Source of the DNA: Bacteroides sp.
GTDB taxonomy: Bacteria > Bacteroidota > Bacteroidia > Bacteroidales > Muribaculaceae
DNA length: 64,000 bases
NCBI GenBank assembly: GCA_023663525.1
Contig: JAMPHF010000004.1
Coordinates: forward strand, 98,622 to 162,621
Direction: 5' to 3'
Under the pieces are notes generated by a model that was not told where the DNA came from, did no database searches, and saw only the letters and a program-made list of their open reading frames with translations. Within the stretch, counting starts at the first letter, position 1. The number at the start of each line of letters is the position of its first letter. A program made the position numbers and the translations under genes. This document shows positions 37,169 to 48,280 of the stretch, in pieces.

Positions 37169-37177
37169 GCAAAGTTA
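37169..37177 (-). promoter_or_regulatory. ruvX promoter -7 box
   Basis: TAACTTTGC on the minus strand, ending eight bases before the ATG at 37161. The mRNA would be almost leaderless. An in-frame Met at 37167 would precede the predicted start of transcription. Confidence 0.55.
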
Positions 37178-37241
37178 CAAAAAATTTCCGTGACTCCGAC
37201 ATTACGGCGACCGGTCAGCCGGAAATGTCGCTTTTTTTCGC

Positions 37242-37250
37242 TACATTTGC
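37242..37250 (+). promoter_or_regulatory. -7 box for the pectate lyase gene
   Basis: TACATTTGC at 37242-37250 matches TAnnTTTG. The ATG follows 20 bp after it, so the leader would be very short. Confidence 0.55.
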
Positions 37251-37270
37251 AAAATCAAATCAACATTGTC

Positions 37271-38395
37271 ATGAAAAAACTCCTGCAACTGCTGATGGCC
37301 GCCGTCATCCTATGGCTGCCGGCCACAGGCTCAGCTCAATCAAAGAAAAACTACGGTCTGCACCGCACCGACAAAGAATTTTTCAACTCGCCCGAGGCCA
37401 AGCGCATCGGCGAGCAAGTGATGGCCTATCAACGCATCACCGGCGGATGGCCGAAGAACATCGACATGTGTCGTCCCCTCTCTCCCGAGGAGCTTGCCAA
37501 GGTGAAGTCACAGCATGACCGTCAGGGCGACTCGACCACCGACAACGGTGCCACAACCACACAGATGACATTCCTCGCCCGCCTCTATCAAGCCACCGGC
37601 GACACCCGCTACCGCGATGCGTTCGTGGCAGGAGTCAACTATCTGCTCTCCGGTCAGTATGCCAACGGCGGATGGCCGCAATTCTGGCCCGACCCCGTCG
37701 GCTATCAGATCCACATCACCTACAATGACGGTGCCATGGCCAACACGCTCACCATCTTCCGCGACATATTCGAGCAGCATGAGCCATACGGCGGAGACCT
37801 CGTCAGCGATGAACTCCGCGCACGGCTGCGCACTGCCTTCGACAAGGGTATCGACTGCATCCTCGCCACTCAGATCCGCGTCGATGGCAAGCCGACCGTC
37901 TGGTGTCAGCAACACGACCGCGAGACGCTCGCCCCCGCTCCCGCACGCGCCTATGAGCTGCCATCGTTCTGCTCGCAGGAGAGCGCGCAGATTGTCGGAC
38001 TGCTGATGGAACTGCCCGACCCCGACGACCGCGTCAAGGAAGCCGTCCACGGAGCCATGAGCTGGTTTGACAAAAACAAACTTATGGGCCACCGCATCGA
38101 GCGCACAGGCAAGCCCCGCACTCCTCAGGCCGACACGCGCCTCGTCGAAGATCCGCAAGCCGGTCCGCTGTGGGGACGTTTCTATGACCTTGAAAACTGT
38201 GAGATCTATGTCTGCGACCGTGACGGAGTCCCCAGGAAATCGCTTGAGGAAATCGGACATGAACGCCGCAACGGTTACAGTTGGTACAATTCCAACCCTG
38301 CCGAGCTATACCTCCTCTACGACAAATGGGCCGACCGCTATGACCCCGCCGGCAAAGTCAAAATCGACATAAGCATAGTCGCAAAAAAGAGATAA
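37271..38395 (+). CDS. pectate lyase (PL10-like)
   Basis: This 374-residue exported enzyme has a signal peptide (KKLLQLLMAAVILWLPATGSAQ) and a body typical of PL10 pectate lyases: AYQRITGGWPKNIDM, STTDNGATTTQMTFLARLYQ, then YLLSGQYANGGWPQFWPD. The remainder includes ITYNDGAMANTL and AYELPSFCSQESAQIVGLLM. PL10 enzymes cleave polygalacturonate by beta-elimination with a catalytic Arg in an (alpha/alpha)3 toroid; I did not map that residue. The protein is probably periplasmic. It has its own promoter and no SusC/D partner nearby, so it is not in a classical utilisation locus. Confidence 0.88.
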   Translation: MKKLLQLLMAAVILWLPATGSAQSKKNYGLHRTDKEFFNSPEAKRIGEQVMAYQRITGGWPKNIDMCRPLSPEELAKVKSQHDRQGDSTTDNGATTTQMTFLARLYQATGDTRYRDAFVAGVNYLLSGQYANGGWPQFWPDPVGYQIHITYNDGAMANTLTIFRDIFEQHEPYGGDLVSDELRARLRTAFDKGIDCILATQIRVDGKPTVWCQQHDRETLAPAPARAYELPSFCSQESAQIVGLLMELPDPDDRVKEAVHGAMSWFDKNKLMGHRIERTGKPRTPQADTRLVEDPQAGPLWGRFYDLENCEIYVCDRDGVPRKSLEEIGHERRNGYSWYNSNPAELYLLYDKWADRYDPAGKVKIDISIVAKKR

Positions 38396-38407
38396 TTTTT
38401 GACACGG

Positions 38408-38746
38408 TCAAAGCATTGCAGCAATCTGCTTTTCGACAGCCGAACGAATGAAGGCATTTATTGAAATGCCCGTTTGCTTGGCAAGGAAAGCTACCTTACT
38501 GTGAATGTCCGGGGTCAATCTGACGTTGAGCGAGCCGGAATATGACTTATGAGGCTCTATTCCCTCCTCATCACAGTAGGCGAGATAATCATCTACGGCC
38601 TCATGGAAAGCTTCAACGAGTTCCGACACACTCTCACCCTCGAAGTTAACCAGACCATCGTTGCCCTCGACCTTACCAAAGAAAACACCGTCAACATCAC
38701 TGAATGACACCGAGCCGATAAATCCTTTATATTTCAAAGTATTCAT
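38408..38746 (-). CDS. orphan HicB-family antitoxin-like protein
   Basis: This 112-residue protein has an N-terminal partial RNase H-like HicB domain (SVSFSDVDGVFFGKVEGNDGLVNFEGESVSELVEAFHEAVDDYL) and a C-terminal ribbon-helix-helix region (SLNVRLTPDIHSKVAFLAKQTGISINAFIRSAVEKQI). HicB normally neutralises the mRNA-cleaving HicA toxin and represses its own promoter. No hicA lies on either side: the pectate lyase ends 12 bp below the stop and a promoter region lies above. The ATG at 38746 is preferred to a TTG six bases upstream. A role as a stand-alone regulator is possible. Confidence 0.88.
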   Translation of the reverse strand: MNTLKYKGFIGSVSFSDVDGVFFGKVEGNDGLVNFEGESVSELVEAFHEAVDDYLAYCDEEGIEPHKSYSGSLNVRLTPDIHSKVAFLAKQTGISINAFIRSAVEKQIAAML

Positions 38747-38800
38747 AACCAATAGTTCGCTTAATTAGCATATCAAAAGTAACTATTATTCAGTTGCACT

Positions 38801-38809
38801 GCAAATTTA
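38801..38809 (-). promoter_or_regulatory. hicB-like promoter -7 box
   Basis: TAAATTTGC on the minus strand, 55 bp before the ATG at 38746. It matches TAnnTTTG. Confidence 0.5.
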
Positions 38810-38856
38810 CGACCATAAATATTTATCCTGCGGTTTTATTTTCTTTCCCCGGCCAC

Positions 38857-41110
<2,254 letters not shown>

Positions 41111-41127
41111 GAAAGGGTACAAGAGAA

Positions 41128-41393
41128 AGGGTACAAGAGGACACGAGGGGCAGGAGTAACAAGATTTTTAGTCGTTAGGCTCTGGAGTAAAGGGTACATA
41201 AGGACATAAGGTCAAAAGAGACAGAAAATTATTATCGTTAGTCCACCTGACGACAAATAATTGAATAAAGTACTAATAACCCAACCAAAAACTCTGTCTC
41301 TCTTGCCCTTATGTCCTTATGTACCCTTTTCCGACCAACGTACTACTGACTAAAAAACTTGTCTCTCCTGCCCCTCCTGTCTTCTTGTACCCT
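41128..41393. repeat. hairpin element E4 (outer, 36-bp arms)
   Basis: The arms 41128-41163 and 41358-41393 agree at 32 of 36 positions: AGGGTACAAGAGGACA on the left and AGGGTACAAGAAGACA from the complement of the right. Its loop holds the complete element E5, so E5 was probably inserted into it, or the two arose by nested duplication. Confidence 0.9.
41189..41329. repeat. hairpin element E5 (inner, 36-bp arms)
   Basis: The arms 41189-41224 and 41294-41329 share AAAGGGTACATAAGGACA and differ at only two or three positions over 36 bp. Its arms use TAA spacers where E4 uses AGA, so E4 and E5 are not simply copies. Confidence 0.92.
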
Positions 41394-41419
41394 CTAATAA
41401 CAAAATTTTTTCATGTAAA

Positions 41420-41452
41420 TTGATGATATTTTCCTAATTATGCCTAACTTTG
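41420..41452 (+). promoter_or_regulatory. promoter of the C10 protease gene
   Basis: TAACTTTG (41445-41452) with TTG (41420-41422) 22 bp upstream. The ATG is at 41514, so the leader is about 55 bases. Confidence 0.6.
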
Positions 41453-41513
41453 TGGATTATAGCGATAACCCATAGTATTTTAATCTAAAATCATAATAAC
41501 TATTCACAACACT

Positions 41514-44063
41514 ATGCAAAAAGCCCTACTGACTCTTTCGATTGTTGGCTTAATCGGAGGGGGTGTGGCTACGGCACGTACACTCACCCCTGCAGAGGCA
41601 CTCTCACGAGCCCTCTCATCATCCACATCACGAGCGCAGACCGCCAACGTCAATGAGACACCCGTCATGACAATAGGCGAGACCTCAGCTCCCGCCCTCT
41701 ACATTTTTGACCGTAAGAACGACAACGGCTATATCGTCATCGCCGCCGACGATGTCGCAGCTCCCTTGCTCGGTTACAGTGACTCCGGCACATTCGACCC
41801 CGACAATATGCCCGACAACATGCGCTGGTGGCTGAGCCAATACCAATCAGAAATTGAGGCGGCAACAGCCAACGGCACGCAATCCTACTCCCGCGCCGGC
41901 GAGGAAATCCGCGAGGCAATCGCCCCCCTCATCAAGACCACATGGAATCAAACGGCACCCTATAATAATCTTGCCCCCATATTTCCTGACCTTACACCCA
42001 CGTATCCTGTCACCGGGGATATATGTGCTACCGGTTGCGTAGCCACCGCCATGGCTCAGGTGATGAAATTCCACGAATGGCCTAAAAGTTTCAAGAAAAA
42101 CTTCTCCTACAAGTGGACAAATGCCTCCATCTATCACTTCGCCCCCGCAAACCTGACATGGAATGCTGACGTTGAATTTGCATGGAGTGACATGCTTGAT
42201 TCATATCAAGGGACATTCAACGGTTCTCAGGCAACTGCCGTAGCCACATTGATGAAGGCCTGCGGATATTCTGTAGATATGAACTATGGAATTGACGTTA
42301 CCGGTGGCTCGGGCGCAAACTCGGCTAACATACCGAAAGCCTTGACCCAGACTTTTGACTATGATAAAGGATTATATGAGGCCTTTCGTCAATTCTACGG
42401 TCTAAATGAATGGGAAACATTGATCTACAATGAACTCAAGGCAAACAGACCCATAATATACTCCGGCGCAAACGCATTCGCCGGACACTGCTTTGTCTGT
42501 GACGGTTACCAAGATGGCTTCTATCACTTCAACTGGGGCTGGGGCGGTATGAGCGACAGCTATTTCAGACTCACCGCCCTCACACCCGGAGCGCAAGGTA
42601 CCGGAGGCAGTGCAGATGGCTATGATATTGACCAGTCAGTTATTATCGGTGTACAACCACCGATTGAAAACTCCGACTACGCCAAGAACGTGGTATGCAT
42701 GGGTAATTTCAATCTTTCATACGACGGCAAAACGGATAGGCTGTACATGCACGGCAGATTCTTTAATGTATCACAAATCACACTTTATGGTGAATTTGGA
42801 CTCCGGTTTGTTGATTCTGATGGAAAAATCATAAAGGAGACTCTCAATGAGATTGGTTCGGATGGCATAAGTCCTAATTCTGGATATTCGCAATTAGGAA
42901 TCACCGGAACTATCCCGACCGGCACGTTTAAAGTATACCCGATATTCAAACCCAACAATGGCGAGACTTTCGTCATACCGTGTCCGGCAGACCAGGCCGG
43001 ATATGTGATCCTGACAAAAGACAGACTGAGCGTCAATATCACCGTCCCGGAAATCGGCGAATATAAAATTACGGATGTTGAATTCCAGACTCCACTGTAC
43101 ATGGGGCAGCCATTCATGGTGACCGCAACGACCTCTTGGACAGGAAACATAAGCGTATCGACCCCGATTACAGGTGTGTTCCTGACAAACAAAAGCACCG
43201 AACTGAGTCTGCTCAATATCGCCGGTGTCGGTCCTGCGATTGCACATGAATTTAATGCCGACGGAGAGACATCTGTGTTTGAATATCTTTCTGAAAACAT
43301 TTATCGCTTCACCTCTGAGACATCAACAACGAACCTCAGCAATGCAGATGCAATCAACCTTTCTGCCGGTAAGACATATTATTTTGCCATGGCAATTGAG
43401 GACACCAATGCGGACTGCGGACTAAGACTCATATCAGAGCCGATTGAGATAGTATATGAAGCTAATCCCGGAGCTGCAGTGACTGAAGTCGAAGCATTCA
43501 TCATAGAGAATCAGCACAATGTCGATCCTAATAATCTTGATATAACCGTCAGATTGCAGTGCAAGAGCGGATTCTTCTTCGGACACATGGTCATTGCCGT
43601 ATTCGATATAAAGAATGACTATCAGAATGTGTCACAATTCAATACCAACACAGTGCCTATACAACAAGGACACACTGAATCGCTCATTGCAAAGGGTGGC
43701 ATTCCGAATGCAAAACCCGGTGATAAATATTTAGTAGGATTATATTCTTCATCCGGTACAAGTCCTATAACATCGCAAGAAATCACCATCGGCGACTACA
43801 CCGCTATCAGCGACATCAGCGCGGATGCAGCGCGCGGGGTGAAGGCGAGTCCGAATCCCGCTGTTGACTACACGGTCATCACAGCCGGTTCTGAAATCAG
43901 CCGCGTTGACATTGCATCGCTCTCAGGCAGCTTTGTCGGTGTACCCGTCGAAATCGATGGCACGAGCGCACGTGTCGATGTGTCGGCTCTCGCCAACGGT
44001 CTCTACATTGCCCGCGTCGTCACTGCGACAGGCGTGGAAAGCGTGAAGATCATCAAGAAGTGA
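41514..44063 (+). CDS. C10 family (streptopain-like) cysteine protease with T9SS tail
   Basis: This 849-residue secreted protein has a signal peptide, a propeptide-like region with ADDVAAPLLGYSDSGTF, and a C10 catalytic domain. The nucleophile is Cys175 (ATGCVATAMAQVMKF) and the base His325 (GHCFVCDGY), followed by the NWGWGG motif. C10 enzymes include SpeB of streptococci and the Bfp proteases of Bacteroides. The central part holds beta-rich repeats. The last 80 residues (VKASPNPAVDYTVI to GVESVKIIKK) match a type A sorting domain of the type IX secretion system, implying export to the surface. Propeptide autocleavage is the family rule. A second C10 gene lies 5.9 kb downstream. Confidence 0.9.
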   Translation: MQKALLTLSIVGLIGGGVATARTLTPAEALSRALSSSTSRAQTANVNETPVMTIGETSAPALYIFDRKNDNGYIVIAADDVAAPLLGYSDSGTFDPDNMPDNMRWWLSQYQSEIEAATANGTQSYSRAGEEIREAIAPLIKTTWNQTAPYNNLAPIFPDLTPTYPVTGDICATGCVATAMAQVMKFHEWPKSFKKNFSYKWTNASIYHFAPANLTWNADVEFAWSDMLDSYQGTFNGSQATAVATLMKACGYSVDMNYGIDVTGGSGANSANIPKALTQTFDYDKGLYEAFRQFYGLNEWETLIYNELKANRPIIYSGANAFAGHCFVCDGYQDGFYHFNWGWGGMSDSYFRLTALTPGAQGTGGSADGYDIDQSVIIGVQPPIENSDYAKNVVCMGNFNLSYDGKTDRLYMHGRFFNVSQITLYGEFGLRFVDSDGKIIKETLNEIGSDGISPNSGYSQLGITGTIPTGTFKVYPIFKPNNGETFVIPCPADQAGYVILTKDRLSVNITVPEIGEYKITDVEFQTPLYMGQPFMVTATTSWTGNISVSTPITGVFLTNKSTELSLLNIAGVGPAIAHEFNADGETSVFEYLSENIYRFTSETSTTNLSNADAINLSAGKTYYFAMAIEDTNADCGLRLISEPIEIVYEANPGAAVTEVEAFIIENQHNVDPNNLDITVRLQCKSGFFFGHMVIAVFDIKNDYQNVSQFNTNTVPIQQGHTESLIAKGGIPNAKPGDKYLVGLYSSSGTSPITSQEITIGDYTAISDISADAARGVKASPNPAVDYTVITAGSEISRVDIASLSGSFVGVPVEIDGTSARVDVSALANGLYIARVVTATGVESVKIIKK

Positions 44064-44091
44064 TAGCCGCCTGAAACCGCTATCCCTCCCA

Positions 44092-44169
44092 AAAATGCAC
44101 ATAAAGACAAAAGTCCAAAAGAGACAAAACTATTTTCATCTTTCGTTCATTTGTCTATATGTGCATTTT
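44092..44169. repeat. hairpin element E6 (shortened arms)
   Basis: Arms of 22 bp (44092-44113 and 44148-44169) match at about 20 positions. The inner half of the left arm (AAGTCCAAAAGAGACA) has no partner on the right, as if the right arm had lost its inner part. Confidence 0.75.
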
Positions 44170-44204
44170 CTCATTTCTTACCCAACGAATCCAAATATCA
44201 CTCT

Positions 44205-44798
44205 ATGAATACGAAACCGTTACTGTTCATGACATTCCTCGCGGCAATCACAAGCTGCTCAACCGCTAAAATGACCGAAATGCCGGCTGAAGCAGGCGGC
44301 GCGATCGGGTGGGACAAACGCCACGTGGTCGAAGAAACCGACAGCACGACAGTCGTGGCGATACCGCAACGCGCGGTGAGCGGTGTGAGAGGCGGGGGAA
44401 GAAACTCCGCTTATCTCCCCAAAGCCCGCATCTACAAGACCAATGGCGACTATGCCGACTATGTCCCTGTGACGCTCAACGCCTCGCGCACGTCGCTCGT
44501 ATCCTTCCCCGCCCCAACCGACCTCCGCGATGCCGAGCCGGTAAAGCTCGACGACGGATTTCTGCTCGATCGGCGCGGAGTGGGGCCCGACACTGCGTTC
44601 ACGCGTTGGACCTACAAAGAATATTCAGCAATGAAATCCGCCCCCACCCCGGCGGAAATAATGGACAACCTCATCCCGGATGCACGGGTGACGGAAGTCT
44701 GCGAAATGCCCTTCACCACCGACACCCCCAACATCACCACCCTCTGCAACGACCTCATCCGCCAGGGAGTGGGAAAATCAGCAGGTTTTAGAGAATAG
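44205..44798 (+). CDS. lipoprotein of unknown function
   Basis: This 197-residue protein has a lipobox after a short signal peptide (FLAAITSC), predicting an outer- or inner-membrane lipoprotein. The body includes AVSGVRGGGRNSAYLPKARIYKTNGDYADYVPVTLNASRTSLVSFPAP and a helical C-terminus with two cysteines. I do not recognise the family. I chose the ATG at 44205; an in-frame start upstream at 44151 lies within the right arm of hairpin element E6. It is followed by element E7 in a convergent gap. Confidence 0.72.
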   Translation: MNTKPLLFMTFLAAITSCSTAKMTEMPAEAGGAIGWDKRHVVEETDSTTVVAIPQRAVSGVRGGGRNSAYLPKARIYKTNGDYADYVPVTLNASRTSLVSFPAPTDLRDAEPVKLDDGFLLDRRGVGPDTAFTRWTYKEYSAMKSAPTPAEIMDNLIPDARVTEVCEMPFTTDTPNITTLCNDLIRQGVGKSAGFRE

Positions 44799-44801
44799 CT
44801 G

Positions 44802-44921
44802 AAAGGGTACAAGGGGACAAAAGGATTACAAGAGTAACAAGATTATATTTTTTCATGATGTACACGAACCTCTGAAAAAATCTTGTTGCTCTTGTAATCC
44901 TTTTGTCCCCTTGTACCTTTT
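44802..44921. repeat. hairpin element E7 (43-bp arms)
   Basis: The arms 44802-44844 and 44879-44921 agree except for two positions, with AAGGGGACAAAAGGATTACA in both. It lies between the convergent lipoprotein and nucleoside kinase genes and starts 3 bp after the lipoprotein stop. Confidence 0.92.
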
Positions 44922-44930
44922 TACCGGCTG

Positions 44931-46598
44931 TCAATAATGAAACGAGGAGCCGCCGAGGAATTCACGCAGGAGGGAGTTCGGGGGGATGAGCGTCGATGGA
45001 ATCGGTGAGAAATAGCTCAGGAACTTGCGCAGACGGTAGGCTTCGGCATATTCCTTCACATCATTCGGCACGCTCCGAAGCACCATGTCGGCCTCATCGC
45101 GCATCACACCAAGCTCAAACAGCAGCGATGAATTGAACATCGAATCAGCATTCTCCTGATATGGGAAAATCCACTTTTCCTCACCACGGCGCACACTCGG
45201 CCAACGCCTGATGGTCTCCAGCGCGTTTGTCCCACGATACTTATAGTCACGGATTATGCGCCGGAGCAGGCGGGTGTCGGTAGTCGAGACCCAATTGTGG
45301 TCATCGAGTGCAAGAGTCGTCAGAGCCGACACATAGACACGATATTTCATGTCATGCTCAACGCCACGCGTCAACTCCGGGTTAAGCCCGTGGATACCCT
45401 CGATGAGAAGGACAGACCGGTCATCGAGCTTAATGCTCTCCTTGCGATACTCGCGCTCGCCTCGCTCGAAATTATAGTAGGGAATCTCCACTTCCTCGCC
45501 ACGGATGAGACTGTTGAGATGTTCATTGAACAGCTCAAGGTCAAGTGCAAACAGCGACTCATAGTCGAAGTCGCCGCTCTCATCGCGCGGAGTGTGGTGG
45601 CGGTCAACGAAATAATTGTCAAGCGAAATCATCACCGGCTTGAGCAGATTGGTGAGCAACTGGACTGCGAGACGCTTGGTGAAAGTGGTCTTGCCCGACG
45701 ATGACGGCCCGGCAATCAGCACCACGCGCGCACCGCCCTCATTGTAACGCTCGGTGATACGGTCGGCAATCGCGCCGATATACTTTGTGTGGAGGGCCTC
45801 AGCGACGTTGATCATCATCGCCGTCCCATTCCCTGCCGCAACCTCATTGACATCCCCCGCATCGCGTATGCCCACAATGTGGTTGAACTCCAGATAGTCG
45901 GTGAAAGCCCTGTAAAGTTTAGGCTGCGGGAGCGGGGTCATGGCCTGCGACGGGTCGGCCGGGTCGGGACCGAGAAGCAGAAGCCCTTTTTCATACGTAA
46001 CGAGGTCAAAGACCTTGAGCATACCCGTGCAGGGGACGAGGTTGCCATTGTAGGTGTCGCAGACACCGTCGAGACGATAGTAGACGGTGTACAGCTCATG
46101 GAGCGAGAGCAGCAGCTTGACCTTATCGTCGAGACCCTGCGCACGCATTATCTCTATCACATCCTTTGTCAGCCGCTCCTTACGTTCAAACGGCAGATTG
46201 CGGTTGACGAGGTCGCGCATCCCCTCTTTAAGTCTCGCGCACACCTCCTCATCGACTGTGATGCCGCTCAGACGGCAGTAGTAGCCACGCGACACCGAAT
46301 GACTGATGGTCAGCCGTGCCTCGGGATAAAGCGACACCACTGTGCGATAGAGCATCATGCAAAGCGAACGGACATAGCAGCGGTGGCCCGACGGGGAGTC
46401 CACCGGCAGATATTCCACCTGCTTCGGCATGAAAACCTGAAAGGACAGATCCTCCGCCTTGTTGTTGACGCGTGCACAGACAGGGGTGAAACCAATGCGA
46501 TCCTTAATCCCCTCATATATCTCTGAAAGTGTCTCGCCACCCTTGATGGGCAGATATTCGCCAAAATTAGCACAGTAGACTTTAAGTTGATTGCTCAT
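44931..46598 (-). CDS. nucleoside kinase with threonyl-tRNA-synthetase-like N-terminal domains
   Basis: This 555-residue protein has an N-terminal TGS-like and ThrRS-second-domain-like part (KGGETLSEIYEGIKDR, then SHSVSRGYYCRL). A C-terminal phosphoribulokinase/uridine kinase domain follows, with P-loop GPSSSGKTT at 297-305, ISLDNYFVDRHHTPRDESGDFDYESLFALDL and IPYYNFERGERE. The architecture is common in Bacteroidetes and clostridia. Substrate: a nucleoside, probably uridine/cytidine, but unproven; the N-terminal module may bind RNA. A -7 box precedes it. Confidence 0.88.
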   Translation of the reverse strand: MSNQLKVYCANFGEYLPIKGGETLSEIYEGIKDRIGFTPVCARVNNKAEDLSFQVFMPKQVEYLPVDSPSGHRCYVRSLCMMLYRTVVSLYPEARLTISHSVSRGYYCRLSGITVDEEVCARLKEGMRDLVNRNLPFERKERLTKDVIEIMRAQGLDDKVKLLLSLHELYTVYYRLDGVCDTYNGNLVPCTGMLKVFDLVTYEKGLLLLGPDPADPSQAMTPLPQPKLYRAFTDYLEFNHIVGIRDAGDVNEVAAGNGTAMMINVAEALHTKYIGAIADRITERYNEGGARVVLIAGPSSSGKTTFTKRLAVQLLTNLLKPVMISLDNYFVDRHHTPRDESGDFDYESLFALDLELFNEHLNSLIRGEEVEIPYYNFERGEREYRKESIKLDDRSVLLIEGIHGLNPELTRGVEHDMKYRVYVSALTTLALDDHNWVSTTDTRLLRRIIRDYKYRGTNALETIRRWPSVRRGEEKWIFPYQENADSMFNSSLLFELGVMRDEADMVLRSVPNDVKEYAEAYRLRKFLSYFSPIPSTLIPPNSLLREFLGGSSFHY

Positions 46599-46620
46599 GA
46601 TGTGATGGATGTTCGTTGCT

Positions 46621-46628
46621 CAAAGTTA
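46621..46628 (-). promoter_or_regulatory. nucleoside kinase promoter -7 box
   Basis: TAACTTTG on the minus strand, 22 bp before the ATG at 46598. Confidence 0.55.
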
Positions 46629-46737
46629 ATCCTAAAACACGAAAAAAGATTTAACCTGCGGTAGTTAACTTTAGTTAAATAATACATTTCTACGAATCTA
46701 ACGGCAAAAAAGGTCAAATTGTTCATAATTTACCTCT

Positions 46738-46884
46738 CAGTCGAAAAGGGGACACAAGGACAGAAGGAACAGAATGGACATAATTACTTATAACCTCCCT
46801 CCCTGCTCTATTCTTTATTAATCGTTGAATGAATTGACGATAAAAATTCTGTATCTTCTGTTCCTTGTGTCCCCTTTTCGACTG
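46738..46884. repeat. hairpin element E8 (about 37-bp arms)
   Basis: Arms 46738-46774 and 46847-46884 share a perfect 23-bp outer part (including CGAAAAGGGGACACAAGGA). The inner parts match with one gap. ACA-CAA, ACA-GAA and ACA-TAA modules follow one another in the left arm. Confidence 0.9.
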
Positions 46885-46946
46885 ATGACCGGCGGCTCAA
46901 GTTGGTTAAATTTCATGAAATCAACAGATAATTGGAGAATAATTCG

Positions 46947-46954
46947 TAAATTTG
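46947..46954 (+). promoter_or_regulatory. C11 peptidase promoter -7 box
   Basis: TAAATTTG at 46947-46954, 52 bp before the ATG at 47007. No good -33 element was found. Confidence 0.5.
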
Positions 46955-47006
46955 TGATTTGGAATTAATTAATCAGCATATCCCTAACTCTAACAGACTT
47001 CCAATC

Positions 47007-48215
47007 ATGTTCACAAAACTCCTCAACATACTTCTGCTCCTTGCCTCATGCACATTTCTCGCCTCATGCGGTGAAAACGACGAGCCTGACACTCCGGATC
47101 CAAAACCCGGACCCGTACAGACTGTGGACCGCACAGTGCTCGTCTACATGGTGGCCGACAATAACCTCGGCGACAACCGTTTCAACGACAACGACCTCAA
47201 TGAAATGAAAAAGGGTGCGGCAGCCGGCGGTCTGAACGGCGGACGACTCCTCGTCTACCACAACCGCCCGGGGACTTTCTATGGCAAAAGCCCCCTGCTT
47301 CTTGAGATCACCGACCAGGGTATCGACACACTTAAAACCTATCCCGACGACCCGTCAGTCTACTCAGTGGAAATCAGCCGTATGCGCGAAGTTCTCGCGG
47401 ATGTCAAGGAGGCAGCCCCCGCCCTCGACTACGGACTCGTGTTCTGGGGACATGCCACCTCATGGATGAGCCATGAGGAAATGGACATGACCCGCTCCAT
47501 CGGGTCGGACCGCGACAGATGGATGAGCCTCACATCGCTCGGCAAGGCTCTTGACGGCGAGCAGTTCTCATTCATCTACTTTGACTGCTGCCTGATGGGA
47601 ACGGTGGAAATTGCCTACGAATTTCGCAATCTGACTCCCTATATCGTCGCCTCACCGACCGAACTGGAGGGAGAGGGAATGCCCTATCATCTCAACCTTC
47701 CGGCCTTCTTTGCAAAAGGCTCGCCGGACGTCATAGCCATGGCCACCAACACATTTGAATACTATCAGCTCATCTCCGGATCACGCTGCCAGATGGTGGT
47801 CATCGACACGTCAGCTCTCGGCGATCTCGCCTCTGCCACACGCGACATCTACGCAACGCAGACCGGCTTCCCCGACGCGCTCAGTGAAGTGCAACCGTTG
47901 TCGCAGACACATCGCAAGTACGTCACCACAAGCTCATCGCGCTGCAACGACTGCCGTCCCGTCTACGATATGGACCACTACATGGAGGTCATGACCGCCG
48001 ACCGCCCCGAACTGCTGACCGCCTGGCGCGGGGTGCTTGACCACACTGTGGCCTATAAGGCTACCACCGTCTATGAGTTCACCGGCATTAAGGTTGCGCG
48101 CTACTGCGGACTCGGTTCCTACGTGGTCCGCTTCCTCAACCACGGAAATTATCATGGCTACACGAACACTCAGTGGTGGGAAGACGTTGTATCGACAGCT
48201 CCCGTATTCAACTAA
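47007..48215 (+). CDS. clostripain-like (C11) cysteine peptidase, lipoprotein
   Basis: This 402-residue lipoprotein has a lipobox (CTFLASCGEN), then a Pro/Asp-rich linker (EPDTPDPKPGPVQTVD), then a C11 caspase-fold domain. The catalytic dyad is visible: His149 in FWGHATSW and Cys194/Cys195 in FDCCLMGTVEIAYE. The VYMVADNNLGDNRFN opening and PTELEGEGMPY are also typical. C11 peptidases cleave after Arg or Lys; Bacteroides examples (PmC11, fragipain) self-activate. The protein is probably surface-exposed. I chose the ATG at 47007, 52 bp after a -7 box. Confidence 0.9.
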   Translation: MFTKLLNILLLLASCTFLASCGENDEPDTPDPKPGPVQTVDRTVLVYMVADNNLGDNRFNDNDLNEMKKGAAAGGLNGGRLLVYHNRPGTFYGKSPLLLEITDQGIDTLKTYPDDPSVYSVEISRMREVLADVKEAAPALDYGLVFWGHATSWMSHEEMDMTRSIGSDRDRWMSLTSLGKALDGEQFSFIYFDCCLMGTVEIAYEFRNLTPYIVASPTELEGEGMPYHLNLPAFFAKGSPDVIAMATNTFEYYQLISGSRCQMVVIDTSALGDLASATRDIYATQTGFPDALSEVQPLSQTHRKYVTTSSSRCNDCRPVYDMDHYMEVMTADRPELLTAWRGVLDHTVAYKATTVYEFTGIKVARYCGLGSYVVRFLNHGNYHGYTNTQWWEDVVSTAPVFN

Positions 48216-48280
48216 GGAACGATTAAAAAATAACTTAGTAAATTTTGCGACGTTCCCAAACCATTTATATATAACTGCCC

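Larger units (their letters stand above)
41111..41513. other. gene-free gap holding nested hairpin elements and a promoter
   Basis: These 403 bp contain an extra half arm at 41114-41127, elements E4 and E5 nested in one another, and the promoter of the C10 protease gene. Confidence 0.8.
46599..47006. other. divergent gap with hairpin element E8 and promoters
   Basis: These 408 bp separate the divergent nucleoside kinase and C11 peptidase genes. They contain -7 boxes for both directions and element E8 between them. A terminator is not needed here, so the element must have another reason to be in this place or none. Confidence 0.75.
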
